Assembly (NCBI GenBank): GCA_964480455.1
Contig: CAYZQI010000005.1
Coordinates: 5,315-69,314 of the forward strand
Reading direction: 5' to 3'
Length of the DNA stretch: 64,000 nucleotides
Origin: JAABSX01 sp964480455
GTDB taxonomy: Bacteria; Bacteroidota; Bacteroidia; Cytophagales; Microscillaceae
Positions 26,588 through 35,319 of the stretch are shown here, piece after piece (position 1 is the first letter of the stretch; each line of letters starts with the position of its first letter). A program made the position numbers and the translations under genes. A model generated the notes under the pieces. That model saw only the letters and a list, made by a program, of their open reading frames with translations. It made no database searches and had not been told where the DNA came from.

Positions 26588-26764
26588 ATGTCAAAATCAT
26601 CAATAGAATGGACAGAACTCACTTGGAATCCTACTACGGGTTGCGACAAGATTTCGGCAGGCTGTAAGTTTTGTTATGCCGAAGTGATGGCAAAACGCTT
26701 GCGAGCAATGGGTGTGTTAAGTTATACTCATTATGAATGGATAGAGGGCTATGTACTAAAGTGA
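26588..26764 (+). pseudogene. Truncated DUF5131 (phage Gp37/Gp68-like) gene
   Basis: This 58-codon frame starts MSKSSIEWTELTWNPTTGCD and continues with the cysteine cluster SAGCKFCYAEVMAKRLRAMG, which is the highly conserved N-terminus of DUF5131 proteins (normally well over 200 residues). After AMG the sequence no longer resembles the family and ends in a stop at 26762-26764. The remainder has been lost, so this is a gene remnant. It lies next to the MITE-like element and the toxin-antitoxin pair, consistent with a decaying accessory region. Confidence 0.8.
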
Positions 26765-26836
26765 TTTTATTGATAGTTTAGAAAAACGTGGATACTGTTT
26801 TTACTGCAAGACTGCTTGGAAGTAGGTTAAAATCTA

Positions 26837-27943
26837 TCAAACCATTTTTTGCCTTTTTCTCAGCTCTTCAAACTTTTCATTGGGTTGTATGCCTGTATCT
26901 CCAGAAGAGAGTTCAGGGTGGATACCCTTTACAAAATAAGTATGCACGTTGCCCATGTTCTTTGCTTCAATGGGTTCAGGTCTTTTTTGGCACACAAAAA
27001 AGTCTTTCACCAATTTGTAAGTTTCTTCGCTGATATGCACTTTTCCTACCTCGCCTGTACTTTCAAGCCGAGAGGCTAGGTTCACACTGTCTCCCCATAC
27101 ATCATAGGCAAATTTCATTTTGCCAATCACACCTGCCACCAAATCTCCAGAATGTATGCCCATACGTAGCTGCCAAGAATCCAACACTCCTGCATTTTCA
27201 TTGAGCTGTTTGAGGGCAGCTTGCATGTGCAGACCTGCCAACACAAGGTCTATGGCGTGTGTTGGTGTTTTGGTGGGTACGCCTGCAACAGCCATATAGC
27301 AATCGCCAATGGTCTTTATTCGCTCTACATCATACTTTATTGCAATATCATCTAAGCAATCAAAGCAATTTTCTAGCATTTTTACGAGTGTTTGAGGTTC
27401 GTCTTTTAGTCGGCGCGCAGTGATTGAGAATCCTTTGATGTCAGCAAAAAGAATAGAAGCACTTTTGAAATAGCGTGAAGTAGCATGGTCTTCTTCTCTC
27501 AGTTCTTCTACTACTTCTTGGGGAAATATTTTTAAGAGCAATTCTTCATTTTTTCTTTTGGCTTGGGTGAGTTCAAGGGCAGATTTTATGCGTGAAAGCA
27601 ATTCCACCGAACCATCAATGGGTTTTTTGATGTAATCTATCACACCTGCATCAAAGGCGATTTTTAACTCCTCGTCTTTTGTGTTGGCAGTCTGCATGAT
27701 GATAGGGATATGCCTGAGGTCATCACGGCTTTTTAATATTCTTGTGAGTTCAAGTCCTGTCATCACGGGCATGTTCCAATCAGTCAGTATCAAATTAGGC
27801 TGTTGTTTTTCTATGATTCTAAGGGCAATCTGCCCATTTTTGGCTTGTAAGATATGATAATCTTCTGTAGCATACCTAAGGTAATCTACTACTACTCTAA
27901 GTGTGTCGGGTTCGTCTTCTGCCACGAGTATGGTTGCTTTCAT
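26837..27943 (-). CDS. Response regulator with C-terminal adenylate cyclase domain
   Basis: I start at the ATG at 27943 (MKATILVAEDE), giving 368 residues. Residues ~1-125 are a receiver with phospho-acceptor D55 (LTDWNMP) and the conserved lysine in YIKKP. Residues ~155-340 are a class III nucleotide cyclase with metal-binding D168 (LFADIKGFS) and D214 (TIGDCYM). K210 and D281 (AYDVWGDSVN) sit at the positions that select ATP, favouring adenylate over guanylate cyclase. The start lies 4 bp after the stop of the preceding gene, with a histidine kinase gene upstream, so a kinase-to-cAMP pathway is likely. It ends 72 bp from the DUF5131 remnant on the other strand. Confidence 0.9.
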   Translation of the reverse strand: MKATILVAEDEPDTLRVVVDYLRYATEDYHILQAKNGQIALRIIEKQQPNLILTDWNMPVMTGLELTRILKSRDDLRHIPIIMQTANTKDEELKIAFDAGVIDYIKKPIDGSVELLSRIKSALELTQAKRKNEELLLKIFPQEVVEELREEDHATSRYFKSASILFADIKGFSITARRLKDEPQTLVKMLENCFDCLDDIAIKYDVERIKTIGDCYMAVAGVPTKTPTHAIDLVLAGLHMQAALKQLNENAGVLDSWQLRMGIHSGDLVAGVIGKMKFAYDVWGDSVNLASRLESTGEVGKVHISEETYKLVKDFFVCQKRPEPIEAKNMGNVHTYFVKGIHPELSSGDTGIQPNEKFEELRKRQKMV

Positions 27944-27947
27944 AATT

Positions 27948-28715
27948 TTACTTAAAAGATGAATTGTCTTTATAAAAATCAACAATAGATTGAAAAATAG
28001 CTACAATTTTTTCTAATTGTGGCAAATAGTAAGTTTGTGTATCAATGGTAAAACAGTTACTTTCTAGCTTCAAAAAACGCCAAAGTTCACCCGTAGTAAT
28101 GCAACCAAAAATGGTATCTGTGCCTTTGTTGCGGTTTTTGTTTTCTAACTGTGCTGCCAGCATCTGCGCTGCAATCTGTCCCCAGTGTTTGGTGATATCA
28201 CCTTGTTTTGCTTCTACAAGTGTGAAGATGGGCGCAACCAGTTCTGTGGCGTGCTTATCATTCACAAATGCAAAATCGAACTCTCCTTTAAGTCCTCGCT
28301 CGGCATCTACCTCAATGGACTCTCCAGAGAATACCCTGAATGAAAATTCATTCCTAAACTCAAGGTCAATCAATATGGGTGAGATGAGACATTCAGAGCG
28401 TTCTTTTTCATTGCGTAAAACTTTACCGCTTGCCATGTCGATAGATTGCCTCAGCCAATCACTCAGCGGTAGGGGTGCTACAGCTTCAAATAAATTACGC
28501 TCTTGGCTTTGCAGCCCGAAATTATCTTTTACTTGTTGAAAACTGAAATCACGAAAAGTTTGTGGTGTGGTTTTTTGCTTCATCGCTTTCAGGTTTAGTT
28601 GGGATTCGCAGGGTGTTGAAATATTTTTTATGTTTACACAATCCAAGAGGTGCAGCAGGGCTAGGAATGCTTCTACTTTTTGGCTATCAACGGCAAGTAA
28701 TATCTCTGTTTGCAT
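27948..28715 (-). CDS. PD-(D/E)XK nuclease-superfamily-like protein of unknown role
   Basis: The 255-residue protein shows the core pattern of a PD-(D/E)XK fold: acidic D147 in GEFDFAF, then E168-A-K170 in LVEAKQGD about 20 residues later, followed by a helix with QIAAQMLAAQ and a strand FGCITTGELWRFL. This resembles a family of uncharacterised proteins common in cyanobacteria and Bacteroidota. Those usually start near the internal ATG at 28583 (MKQKTTPQTFRDFSF), so the first 44 residues may be an extension or may not be translated. It lies between a histidine kinase and a response regulator-cyclase with gaps of 17 and 4 bp, which suggests co-expression. Nuclease activity is not established. 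Confidence 0.7.
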   Translation of the reverse strand: MQTEILLAVDSQKVEAFLALLHLLDCVNIKNISTPCESQLNLKAMKQKTTPQTFRDFSFQQVKDNFGLQSQERNLFEAVAPLPLSDWLRQSIDMASGKVLRNEKERSECLISPILIDLEFRNEFSFRVFSGESIEVDAERGLKGEFDFAFVNDKHATELVAPIFTLVEAKQGDITKHWGQIAAQMLAAQLENKNRNKGTDTIFGCITTGELWRFLKLESNCFTIDTQTYYLPQLEKIVAIFQSIVDFYKDNSSFK

Positions 28716-28732
28716 AAGTTCAAATTTTCAGC

Positions 28733-31135
28733 TTAGTATCTATTTAATAACTCTTTGAAAGCTATTTCATCATATTCTTCATTGACTTTTATAAGTGCTT
28801 TTTTCCAAGCGGCTAGGTAGGGCTTGTCAAAAGTATCTATTGCCGAGAGTGCATCTTCCATATCAGGAGTTGCCAATTCAAGATTTTCAATGAGTTGTTT
28901 GTGTTTTTCTAGTGCTTGCTGTTCTGAATGAGTGAGCTGTAAGGTATCTTCAAGAGTACTTGTATCCAAATTCAACTCTTGTATGTCTTCATAAATATTA
29001 TCTTGATAGAGTGGCAAATCAAAACTAAATATAGTTCCTTTACCTACAGTAGATATTATTTCTATTTTACTGCCGTGTGCTTCTATGATGGTTTTGCAAA
29101 AAGTAAGTCCTATGCCTACTGATTGAGCCTCTCCAATACTGCGTGCATTGGGATTAGTGAAAGGTTTGAAAATTTCTTCAAACTTATCTTCAGGAATTCC
29201 CTCTCCATTGTCTTCAATACCTAAACAGATGAATGTATTTTCATTGTGAGAAGGCTGAGCAAAAAACCGTATTTTACCGCCTTCTTCTTTGGGAAATGTG
29301 TATTTTATAGCGTTGCTAAGTAGATTCTCAAAAACACGCTGGATATATTTATTTTCAAAAACTGCCTTCAGATTAGAAGGCACTTCATTTATAATTTCAG
29401 GTAAATTTTCTCTTGCTTCTATAATGACCTCAATGGCTTTTTCTATTGTTTGATAGGGCATATTGGGCAGTGGTTTGAGTGTAAGTTTGTCTGCACGATA
29501 GACATCCATAATGTCGTTGATAAGTGAAAACATATTTTGAGCGTTGTTGTAAATGAGGTAAAGCCTCTTGTCTTTGTCTATTTCGGGATAATCTGCACGG
29601 CTATAATTAAGTATAGGATTGAGGGCATTACGTAAATCATGATTGACGGCTGAAATCATAAGGTCTTTTGTAATTTGTAGTGCTTCTAAGTTTTCTTTTT
29701 GATTGGAAAGTACCTCTGTTTGCTGCTTTAATTCCTCTGTGATTGAGGTCAGTTCCTGATTGGCTTCTTTGTATAGATATGTTTTTTCTTCTACTTGTTT
29801 TTCTAGTTCTTTTTTTTGATTCTCGAGAATGGTTTGTTTTTCAATTGAGAGTGCTTGAATTTGCAAGAGTTGTTTTTCTAGGGATTGCTTATTTTGACTA
29901 TTTTTTTGAGCCAAGAATAAAAGCATGGCAAATGGCATACATAGCGTAGATAACCATTCATTGAACAAATGTACTGGACTTCCAATTTCTATAAGAGGAA
30001 CGATTTGCACTGCCACAACGCCAATCATAAAAGTAAGCCCCAGCAGCATAGCCCCACCTCCCAAAAACCACCTCCCTGAGATTCTCCGTTTAAAAGCAAC
30101 ATTGATGATTCTCAAACTTTCAATGACTACAAAAACAATACAGACAATTAAAATGATGGACTCATAAAGTACTGTATCATGGTTAAAAAAAGTCCAACAG
30201 TTGGCTACAAAAAAGCCTAAGCCAATCAAATAAAGCCATTTTGTAAGGCTAATCAATTCAGGCTGAAATATGCTATAAAGAAATACCAAATAAGAACATA
30301 AATACCAGAATACAGCCAAGCTACTTAACAGCTCGAGGAAAATGAAAAACTCTATACCAATAGAACTTGTAGCTTTATAAAGATAACATAGATTATAGAT
30401 TGCCAAAAGCCCAGTAAACAATCCATACCAGAGGTTAGCTTGTTCTTTGACAAAGAAAAAGTAAAGTAAAAGATGCAGTAAAGACAAAACAGCATAGATA
30501 CCAAAAATAAAAACTTTGGCTTCGCTACTCTGAATACTCCAATATGTGAAATAATCGTATTCATTATCTTGTCCACGAAAAAACTTCAATTGCATACCTA
30601 GCCCAACTTTCTTGAATTTTTTTCCATACATCTTGAAGGCTTGTGTAAAAGTGTGGTTTGTGTATTTAATGGCAAGTATGTGAACATCTTTGTCATCAAA
30701 AGGTAAATCTACTGCTTCATTAGTAGTTCTGTAAATTTTTTCAGTTTCCTTGTTGTACCCTACTTGCCCGAGTTGTTTTATCAAAACACCGTCAAGGTAT
30801 ATTTCACTTGCACCTTGCTGCCACACCGTCAAGGAATGTGTCAGGTTTTTTAAGGACTCATCTACTTCAAAAGTAAGTCTGAGCCACAAAGTACCTTCCC
30901 ATTCTTGCATGAAAATTTTATCATCTAAGCTCCAAGTTGTTTGTTGGGTGAGTTTCCAGCTATTATCGTCTATGGATACATTTTTCCAATTAGGATTATC
31001 CCCAAATTTTACCTTCCACGTCAATTCACTGAGGGCTAATACATCTGTATAAGGCTGAATTTGTATCAGCTTTTGCGCAAAACTGCCAAGAGGCATTAAA
31101 ATCAACCACACCAAACTAGCAATCTTCATTGGCAA
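28733..31135 (-). CDS. 7TM-DISM sensor histidine kinase
   Basis: The 800-residue protein has a signal peptide, a periplasmic beta-sandwich (about residues 45-175, with WLRLTFEVD and IYLDGVLIKQLG), seven membrane helices (~205-415), a coiled coil (~415-490), a HisKA region with phospho-acceptor H499 (AVNHDLRNALNP) and an HATPase with NLLSNAIKYTF, DNGEGIP and GIGLTFCKTI. This is the 7TMR-DISMED2/7TM architecture that often senses carbohydrate-like ligands. About 85 residues follow the ATPase domain and form helical segments of unknown function. It heads a three-gene minus-strand unit ending in a receiver-cyclase, its probable partner. Confidence 0.88.
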   Translation of the reverse strand: MPMKIASLVWLILMPLGSFAQKLIQIQPYTDVLALSELTWKVKFGDNPNWKNVSIDDNSWKLTQQTTWSLDDKIFMQEWEGTLWLRLTFEVDESLKNLTHSLTVWQQGASEIYLDGVLIKQLGQVGYNKETEKIYRTTNEAVDLPFDDKDVHILAIKYTNHTFTQAFKMYGKKFKKVGLGMQLKFFRGQDNEYDYFTYWSIQSSEAKVFIFGIYAVLSLLHLLLYFFFVKEQANLWYGLFTGLLAIYNLCYLYKATSSIGIEFFIFLELLSSLAVFWYLCSYLVFLYSIFQPELISLTKWLYLIGLGFFVANCWTFFNHDTVLYESIILIVCIVFVVIESLRIINVAFKRRISGRWFLGGGAMLLGLTFMIGVVAVQIVPLIEIGSPVHLFNEWLSTLCMPFAMLLFLAQKNSQNKQSLEKQLLQIQALSIEKQTILENQKKELEKQVEEKTYLYKEANQELTSITEELKQQTEVLSNQKENLEALQITKDLMISAVNHDLRNALNPILNYSRADYPEIDKDKRLYLIYNNAQNMFSLINDIMDVYRADKLTLKPLPNMPYQTIEKAIEVIIEARENLPEIINEVPSNLKAVFENKYIQRVFENLLSNAIKYTFPKEEGGKIRFFAQPSHNENTFICLGIEDNGEGIPEDKFEEIFKPFTNPNARSIGEAQSVGIGLTFCKTIIEAHGSKIEIISTVGKGTIFSFDLPLYQDNIYEDIQELNLDTSTLEDTLQLTHSEQQALEKHKQLIENLELATPDMEDALSAIDTFDKPYLAAWKKALIKVNEEYDEIAFKELLNRY

Positions 31136-31262
31136 ACTGTATTTTAAGATATAACAGATGAATGTAAAAATACATATTTTTCTGATACTTTGCTAACTGT
31201 ATTTTTTTTCGATATAACTCAAATTATCCGACTAAAGTAAAAAAACAAATACAGATTATATT

Positions 31263-31270
31263 TATATTTG
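31263..31270 (+). promoter_or_regulatory. TAnnTTTG-type -7 promoter box
   Basis: The octamer tatatttg followed by c lies 20 bp before the ATG of the lipoprotein gene at 31291 and matches the Bacteroidota -7 consensus. No clear TTG at the -33 position is visible. Confidence 0.5.
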
Positions 31271-31290
31271 CTAATATAATTGACACCAAT

Positions 31291-32895
31291 ATGAAGCAAT
31301 TTGTGTATGTTTTTCTTTTGCTCACGGCGATAAGCTGTAAAAATCCCAAGCCTAATAAATCGCTCAAAACCACCTTTGCAGGCTTTGAAATTAACTATGA
31401 ACTCACTGAAATAGATGTAAATGCACCCAAAGCCATTCATTATGCTAGTGGAAACAATCTTAAAATTCCAGAAAATGCCTTTGTTGATGCTTATGGCAAT
31501 ACTTTAGAAGGAATAGTAGATATTCGCTACAGAGAGTATCCCACTGCTTCAGATGTTATCGTTGCCAATATCAATCTTGTACTTAATCAAAAAAATAATC
31601 AATTTCTTGAACCTGCACTCTTATTTGACTTTAATCCAAGGCAAAACGGGCAAGATGTATTTATCAATCAGAAAAAACCCATCGAGATGAAAATTCCATC
31701 TTCCCTAGAGATGGACAATTATCAACTGTATTTCAAAAAAGATAGAACCTCAAGCTATGGTTGGCAAATAGTTGGTAAAGATAAATCTGAACAAAAAAAA
31801 ACAAAAGATGCTAAAACCATCACATTGCTTGAAAATGGTGTGTATGCCCTTGCAAAAGTTTATCAAATGAAAAATCCTGTAAACATAGAAGCTAACTTTC
31901 TCTATCAGGGTAAAGCAATTCCTAAAAATTCTAAAATCTTCCATATTACAGGTAAAGAAAACAATGCAATAATTGAATATACTACTGTTGAGGATGTATT
32001 ATTCAAGTTCAACCCCAAAGATGATAATACCTTAATCGTTGTTTTTCCTGACGATAGAGTTGCTACATTCTCACAAGAAGAGTTTGCTCGCCTTGACATC
32101 ACGAAACTTGAAAAGAATAAAAAATTTACCTTTCAGTTGAAACCAGAGATACAAAAACCCACATCAAACAGGAACTTTCAACAAACTGTACAGCGGAATA
32201 TGAGAAGGGAACAGACAAATTCACCCATTGTCATTATTAGACAGGAAAATAAGGAAATACAACAGAAAGAAAAAATTTACACAGGTGAGTGTGTCTTGAT
32301 GATAAGTTCAGCCACAAAATTTCCGCTTTATCAGAACTGTGTAAATGAACTCGAGACAGTAGGGGTAGGCATTTGCGGTACTCCCTACCGCCCAACCTTC
32401 GAAGTAAACAATGGTAGGGCAGTAAAAGGTGAATATTTTAATCAAGTAAACATCATCCCTAGTACAGTAGGTACTTGCGAGCTAACAGTGTATAACCAAG
32501 GACAAGTAGTTGGCTCCCAAGAATTTAGGGTAAATGCCGTACCCAAACCAAGTATCGTACTGACAAGTGCCAATGGCAATGAGGTAAATACTGATAATCC
32601 CATTCCGAATGTCAATACACTTGTAGTAGTACCCAAGCCCGATGAAAATTTCTTAAACACTCTTCCAAAGGAAGCTAATTATAGAGTCGTAGCAGGTGAA
32701 ATCTCACAGTTTAGAAATGGTAGAACAATCGCCACAAAATTACTTGGTGGAGGTACAATTTCAATGGCTCAGTTTGATGGCAAACCTGGTGATGGGTTTC
32801 AAGCAAAAGTTACACAAGTGCAGCGCATAGGTGTTACACAAATCCCTGAAACAGTAACCCCTGTCAATACTCGACTTGCTTTTTTTCTGAGGTAA
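31291..32895 (+). CDS. Uncharacterised lipoprotein
   Basis: The 534-residue protein has a short lipoprotein signal (LLTAISCKN, Cys16). The first half contains a beta-rich segment with IPENAFVDAYGN and GIVDIRYREY, a pattern I recall from Bacteroidota surface proteins that carry a carboxypeptidase-regulatory-like or adhesion domain. The middle is charged and glutamine-rich (about 285-330). The last ~190 residues are again beta-rich, with paired cysteines and a GVGICGTPYRP segment, and resemble GldM-type beta domains only loosely. I do not recognise a family. It is divergent from the kinase operon and convergent with the TRAP genes (8-bp gap). Confidence 0.75.
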   Translation: MKQFVYVFLLLTAISCKNPKPNKSLKTTFAGFEINYELTEIDVNAPKAIHYASGNNLKIPENAFVDAYGNTLEGIVDIRYREYPTASDVIVANINLVLNQKNNQFLEPALLFDFNPRQNGQDVFINQKKPIEMKIPSSLEMDNYQLYFKKDRTSSYGWQIVGKDKSEQKKTKDAKTITLLENGVYALAKVYQMKNPVNIEANFLYQGKAIPKNSKIFHITGKENNAIIEYTTVEDVLFKFNPKDDNTLIVVFPDDRVATFSQEEFARLDITKLEKNKKFTFQLKPEIQKPTSNRNFQQTVQRNMRREQTNSPIVIIRQENKEIQQKEKIYTGECVLMISSATKFPLYQNCVNELETVGVGICGTPYRPTFEVNNGRAVKGEYFNQVNIIPSTVGTCELTVYNQGQVVGSQEFRVNAVPKPSIVLTSANGNEVNTDNPIPNVNTLVVVPKPDENFLNTLPKEANYRVVAGEISQFRNGRTIATKLLGGGTISMAQFDGKPGDGFQAKVTQVQRIGVTQIPETVTPVNTRLAFFLR

Positions 32896-32903
32896 TTTTT
32901 ACC

Positions 32904-34232
32904 TCAATCTTTTAAATAACTCGGCAGCCACGTAACGATTTCGGGGTAGAGTACCACGAGCAGTAGCATCAAGGCTTGTATCAGAATGAAGGGAATTGCC
33001 CCACGATAGAGGGCTTGTGTTTTGACACCCTCAGGAGCTACGCCTTTGAGGTAAAACAAAGCAAAACCAAAGGGGGGAGTTAGAAAAGAGGTTTGTAAAT
33101 TGATGGCCATTAAGATGCCTACCCAAATAAGGTCTAACTGCATAGCGACCATGGTAGGCAACACTACGGGTACAATAATGAAGATAATCTCAATAAAATC
33201 AATAAAAAAGCCAGCAATGAACATAATCAGCATTACCAATGCTAGAAAAGCATAGGGGCTGAGGTTTGCCCCTTCTATGAGTTGTATGATGTAGTCATCG
33301 CCGCCTGTGCTTCTAAATATCAACGAAAATGCCGTAGCTCCTATCAGAATAGTAAAAACCATGGTGGAGATGTGCGTGGTTGTGGTACTTACTTCTTTGA
33401 GGACTTTCCAAGTGAGTTGCCCTTGAAAGGCAGTGAGCAAGCTTGCCCCGATAGCTCCTACTGCCGAGGCTTCCGTAGGAGAGGCTATCCCGAAAAAGAT
33501 AGAACCCAGTACGGCCAAAATCAGGCCCAAGGGAAGTACAAAGGCTTGGAGGATTTTCAAAGCCACGTTGCCTTGCCTGAAAGCGGCAAGGTCTTCTCTA
33601 GACATAGCAGGGGCTGACTTGGGAAACAAGAAACTAAAAATCAAGATGTACAGAAAATACAGAAAAACCAAACCAAAGCCCGGTAAAAAGGCAGCACTAA
33701 ACAAGTCGCCTACGGGTACACTCAGCACACTGCCTAGTAGCACTAGCACCACACTAGGCGGAATAATCTGCCCCAATGTACCCGAAGCAGCAATCGTACC
33801 TGTGGCAAGTTCTACACTGTAGCCTCGCTTTAGCATTGTAGGCAGACTAATCAAACCCATGGTGATAACTGTAGCCCCCACTACGCCCGTAGAGGCAGCC
33901 AACAGACCCCCTACTACAACTACTGAAATAGCCAACCCACCCCGCAATCTGCCAAAAAGCAATGCCATGGTCTCAAGCAACCGCTCTGCAATGCCCGACC
34001 GCTGAAGCATAATGCCCATAAAAACAAAAAGCGGAACAGCGATTAGCACAAAATTGGTCATTATCCCAAAAATCCGAAGGGAAAGCAAGTAAAAAAAGTC
34101 TATCCCAAAAATGGCGACTCCAAAAATCACTGAAATCCCTCCTAAGGTGAACGCTACTGGAAAACCTGCCAATATCAATACAAAAACCAACATGAAAAGC
34201 ACCAAAGGAAGTGCCTCAAAGCCTGCTACCAT
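32904..34232 (-). CDS. dctM: TRAP transporter large permease DctM
   Basis: The 442-residue protein consists of about 12 hydrophobic helices with the DctM signatures GVVGATVITMGLISLPTM and GQIIPPSVVLVLLGS. It is the main channel subunit of a tripartite ATP-independent periplasmic transporter that imports organic acids or related solutes using a sodium gradient. The small permease DctQ lies 2 bp upstream on the same strand. No DctP solute-binding protein gene is present on either side, so the substrate cannot be guessed and the binding protein must be encoded elsewhere. Confidence 0.92.
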   Translation of the reverse strand: MVAGFEALPLVLFMLVFVLILAGFPVAFTLGGISVIFGVAIFGIDFFYLLSLRIFGIMTNFVLIAVPLFVFMGIMLQRSGIAERLLETMALLFGRLRGGLAISVVVVGGLLAASTGVVGATVITMGLISLPTMLKRGYSVELATGTIAASGTLGQIIPPSVVLVLLGSVLSVPVGDLFSAAFLPGFGLVFLYFLYILIFSFLFPKSAPAMSREDLAAFRQGNVALKILQAFVLPLGLILAVLGSIFFGIASPTEASAVGAIGASLLTAFQGQLTWKVLKEVSTTTTHISTMVFTILIGATAFSLIFRSTGGDDYIIQLIEGANLSPYAFLALVMLIMFIAGFFIDFIEIIFIIVPVVLPTMVAMQLDLIWVGILMAINLQTSFLTPPFGFALFYLKGVAPEGVKTQALYRGAIPFILIQALMLLLVVLYPEIVTWLPSYLKD

Positions 34233-34234
34233 AG

Positions 34235-34795
34235 TTAATTTTGTGAAGAATGAATTGGATTTGCTTGTTCAAAAACGTGTGTACGCTGCCCTAAAAGCAC
34301 AAGCCAAGCCGAAAAAATCAAAGAAAAAGTCTGGAGCAGCAAAAAAATAAAGCCTACAGCTATCATACTTTTGATAAGGTACAAGGCGGGCAAACCACCC
34401 GGATTGGGCGAGCCTTCTCTAAACTGAAAAGAATAAGCTCCAAACTTAAAACCTGCATAGATACAAACCACACAAAAAGGTAACAACATAAAAATACTGC
34501 CTAGCAAATTTACCCATGCTTTGGTACGCTCCGAAAATTGGTTATAAAATACATCTACGCGCACGTGCTGGTCGTGGCGCAAAGAATAACCCATACAAAG
34601 CAAAAATACGAGGGCAAACAAGTGCCACTCTAGCTCGCCCAAGGCTACAAAACCTGTGTTGAAGACATAGCGAAGCACTACATCTACACCTATCAAGAGG
34701 ATAAGCAATACATTGAGCCAAGCTACTTTGCTGCCTAGCCAGTCATTCAAATTATTGATGATTTGTATGTATTTGTTGAGTAGTTTTGTTATCAT
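34235..34795 (-). CDS. dctQ: TRAP transporter small permease DctQ
   Basis: The 186-residue protein has four membrane helices with the DctQ pattern VALGELEWHLFALVFLLCMG followed by RVDVFYNQFSERTKAWV. It forms the small membrane subunit that partners DctM, which follows after a 2-bp gap. The start at 34795 gives the usual short N-terminus. The expected DctP gene is not upstream; instead there is a 520-bp repeat-rich gap. Confidence 0.9.
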   Translation of the reverse strand: MITKLLNKYIQIINNLNDWLGSKVAWLNVLLILLIGVDVVLRYVFNTGFVALGELEWHLFALVFLLCMGYSLRHDQHVRVDVFYNQFSERTKAWVNLLGSIFMLLPFCVVCIYAGFKFGAYSFQFREGSPNPGGLPALYLIKSMIAVGFIFLLLQTFSLIFSAWLVLLGQRTHVFEQANPIHSSQN

Positions 34796-34814
34796 AGACG
34801 CTGAGTATTTTTTG

Positions 34815-35105
34815 GTTCAGCAATTTAGACAAATATAGTATCTAATCGAAGGGTTACAAAAAAAGGCTACTCATTTTTTTGTTCTCTGACAATTTTTGTG
34901 ATGGTGCTTCATAAAAAAACTTTGAGGTTGTTCAGCGTAGAAGTGTTAGCGAACTGGAAGTTCGCTCTACAGATTTCGGCAAATATAATGTCTAGAGGTT
35001 GTTCAGCGTAGAAGTGTTAGCGAACTGGAAGTTCGCTCTACAGATTTGGACAAATATAGCATCTAATCGAGGGCTTACAAAATAAGGCTTCCCGTTTTTT
35101 TGGAA
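34815..35105. repeat. Nested direct repeats with MITE-like copy B
   Basis: The 524-bp gap between dctQ and fbp holds several repeats. A 71-bp unit is tandemly duplicated (34924-34994 and 34995-35065), each copy with a gcgaac-tggaa-gttcgc dyad. To the left at 34882 is tctgacaatttttgtga, the end sequence of the element seen at 26288. The block is bracketed by ~58-bp imperfect direct repeats (34823-34881 and 35044-35101) that share tagacaaatatag or tggacaaatatag and tctaatcga. The rest of the gap, 35106-35319, shows no recognisable feature. Confidence 0.75.
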
Positions 35106-35319
35106 AGCCTACCTGTATAAACTCTCTACAATGAATTGTAGCTAATAAATCAAGAAAAAATGACACTCAGCTCAATAATTAATCGGTAATTTTCACTGAG
35201 GCTAAGTAATTGATTATCAATATTTTGCAAACAGGAATACCCAAAGTTATTTTTTATACTTTCTTAAGCAGCCAAACAGTTTGCATCATTCAAGGTGAAA
35301 GACTTGTCATAATACAAGA

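Noticed and set aside
28045..28539. A 164-codon plus-strand frame
   Set aside because: It is antisense to the PD-(D/E)XK-like gene, which sits in a tight operon; the plus-strand product has no family features.
34924..35065. Possible two-unit CRISPR or attachment-site duplication
   Set aside because: The duplicated unit is 71 bp with no spacer, and its parts recur in other gaps, fitting the MITE-like repeat family better.
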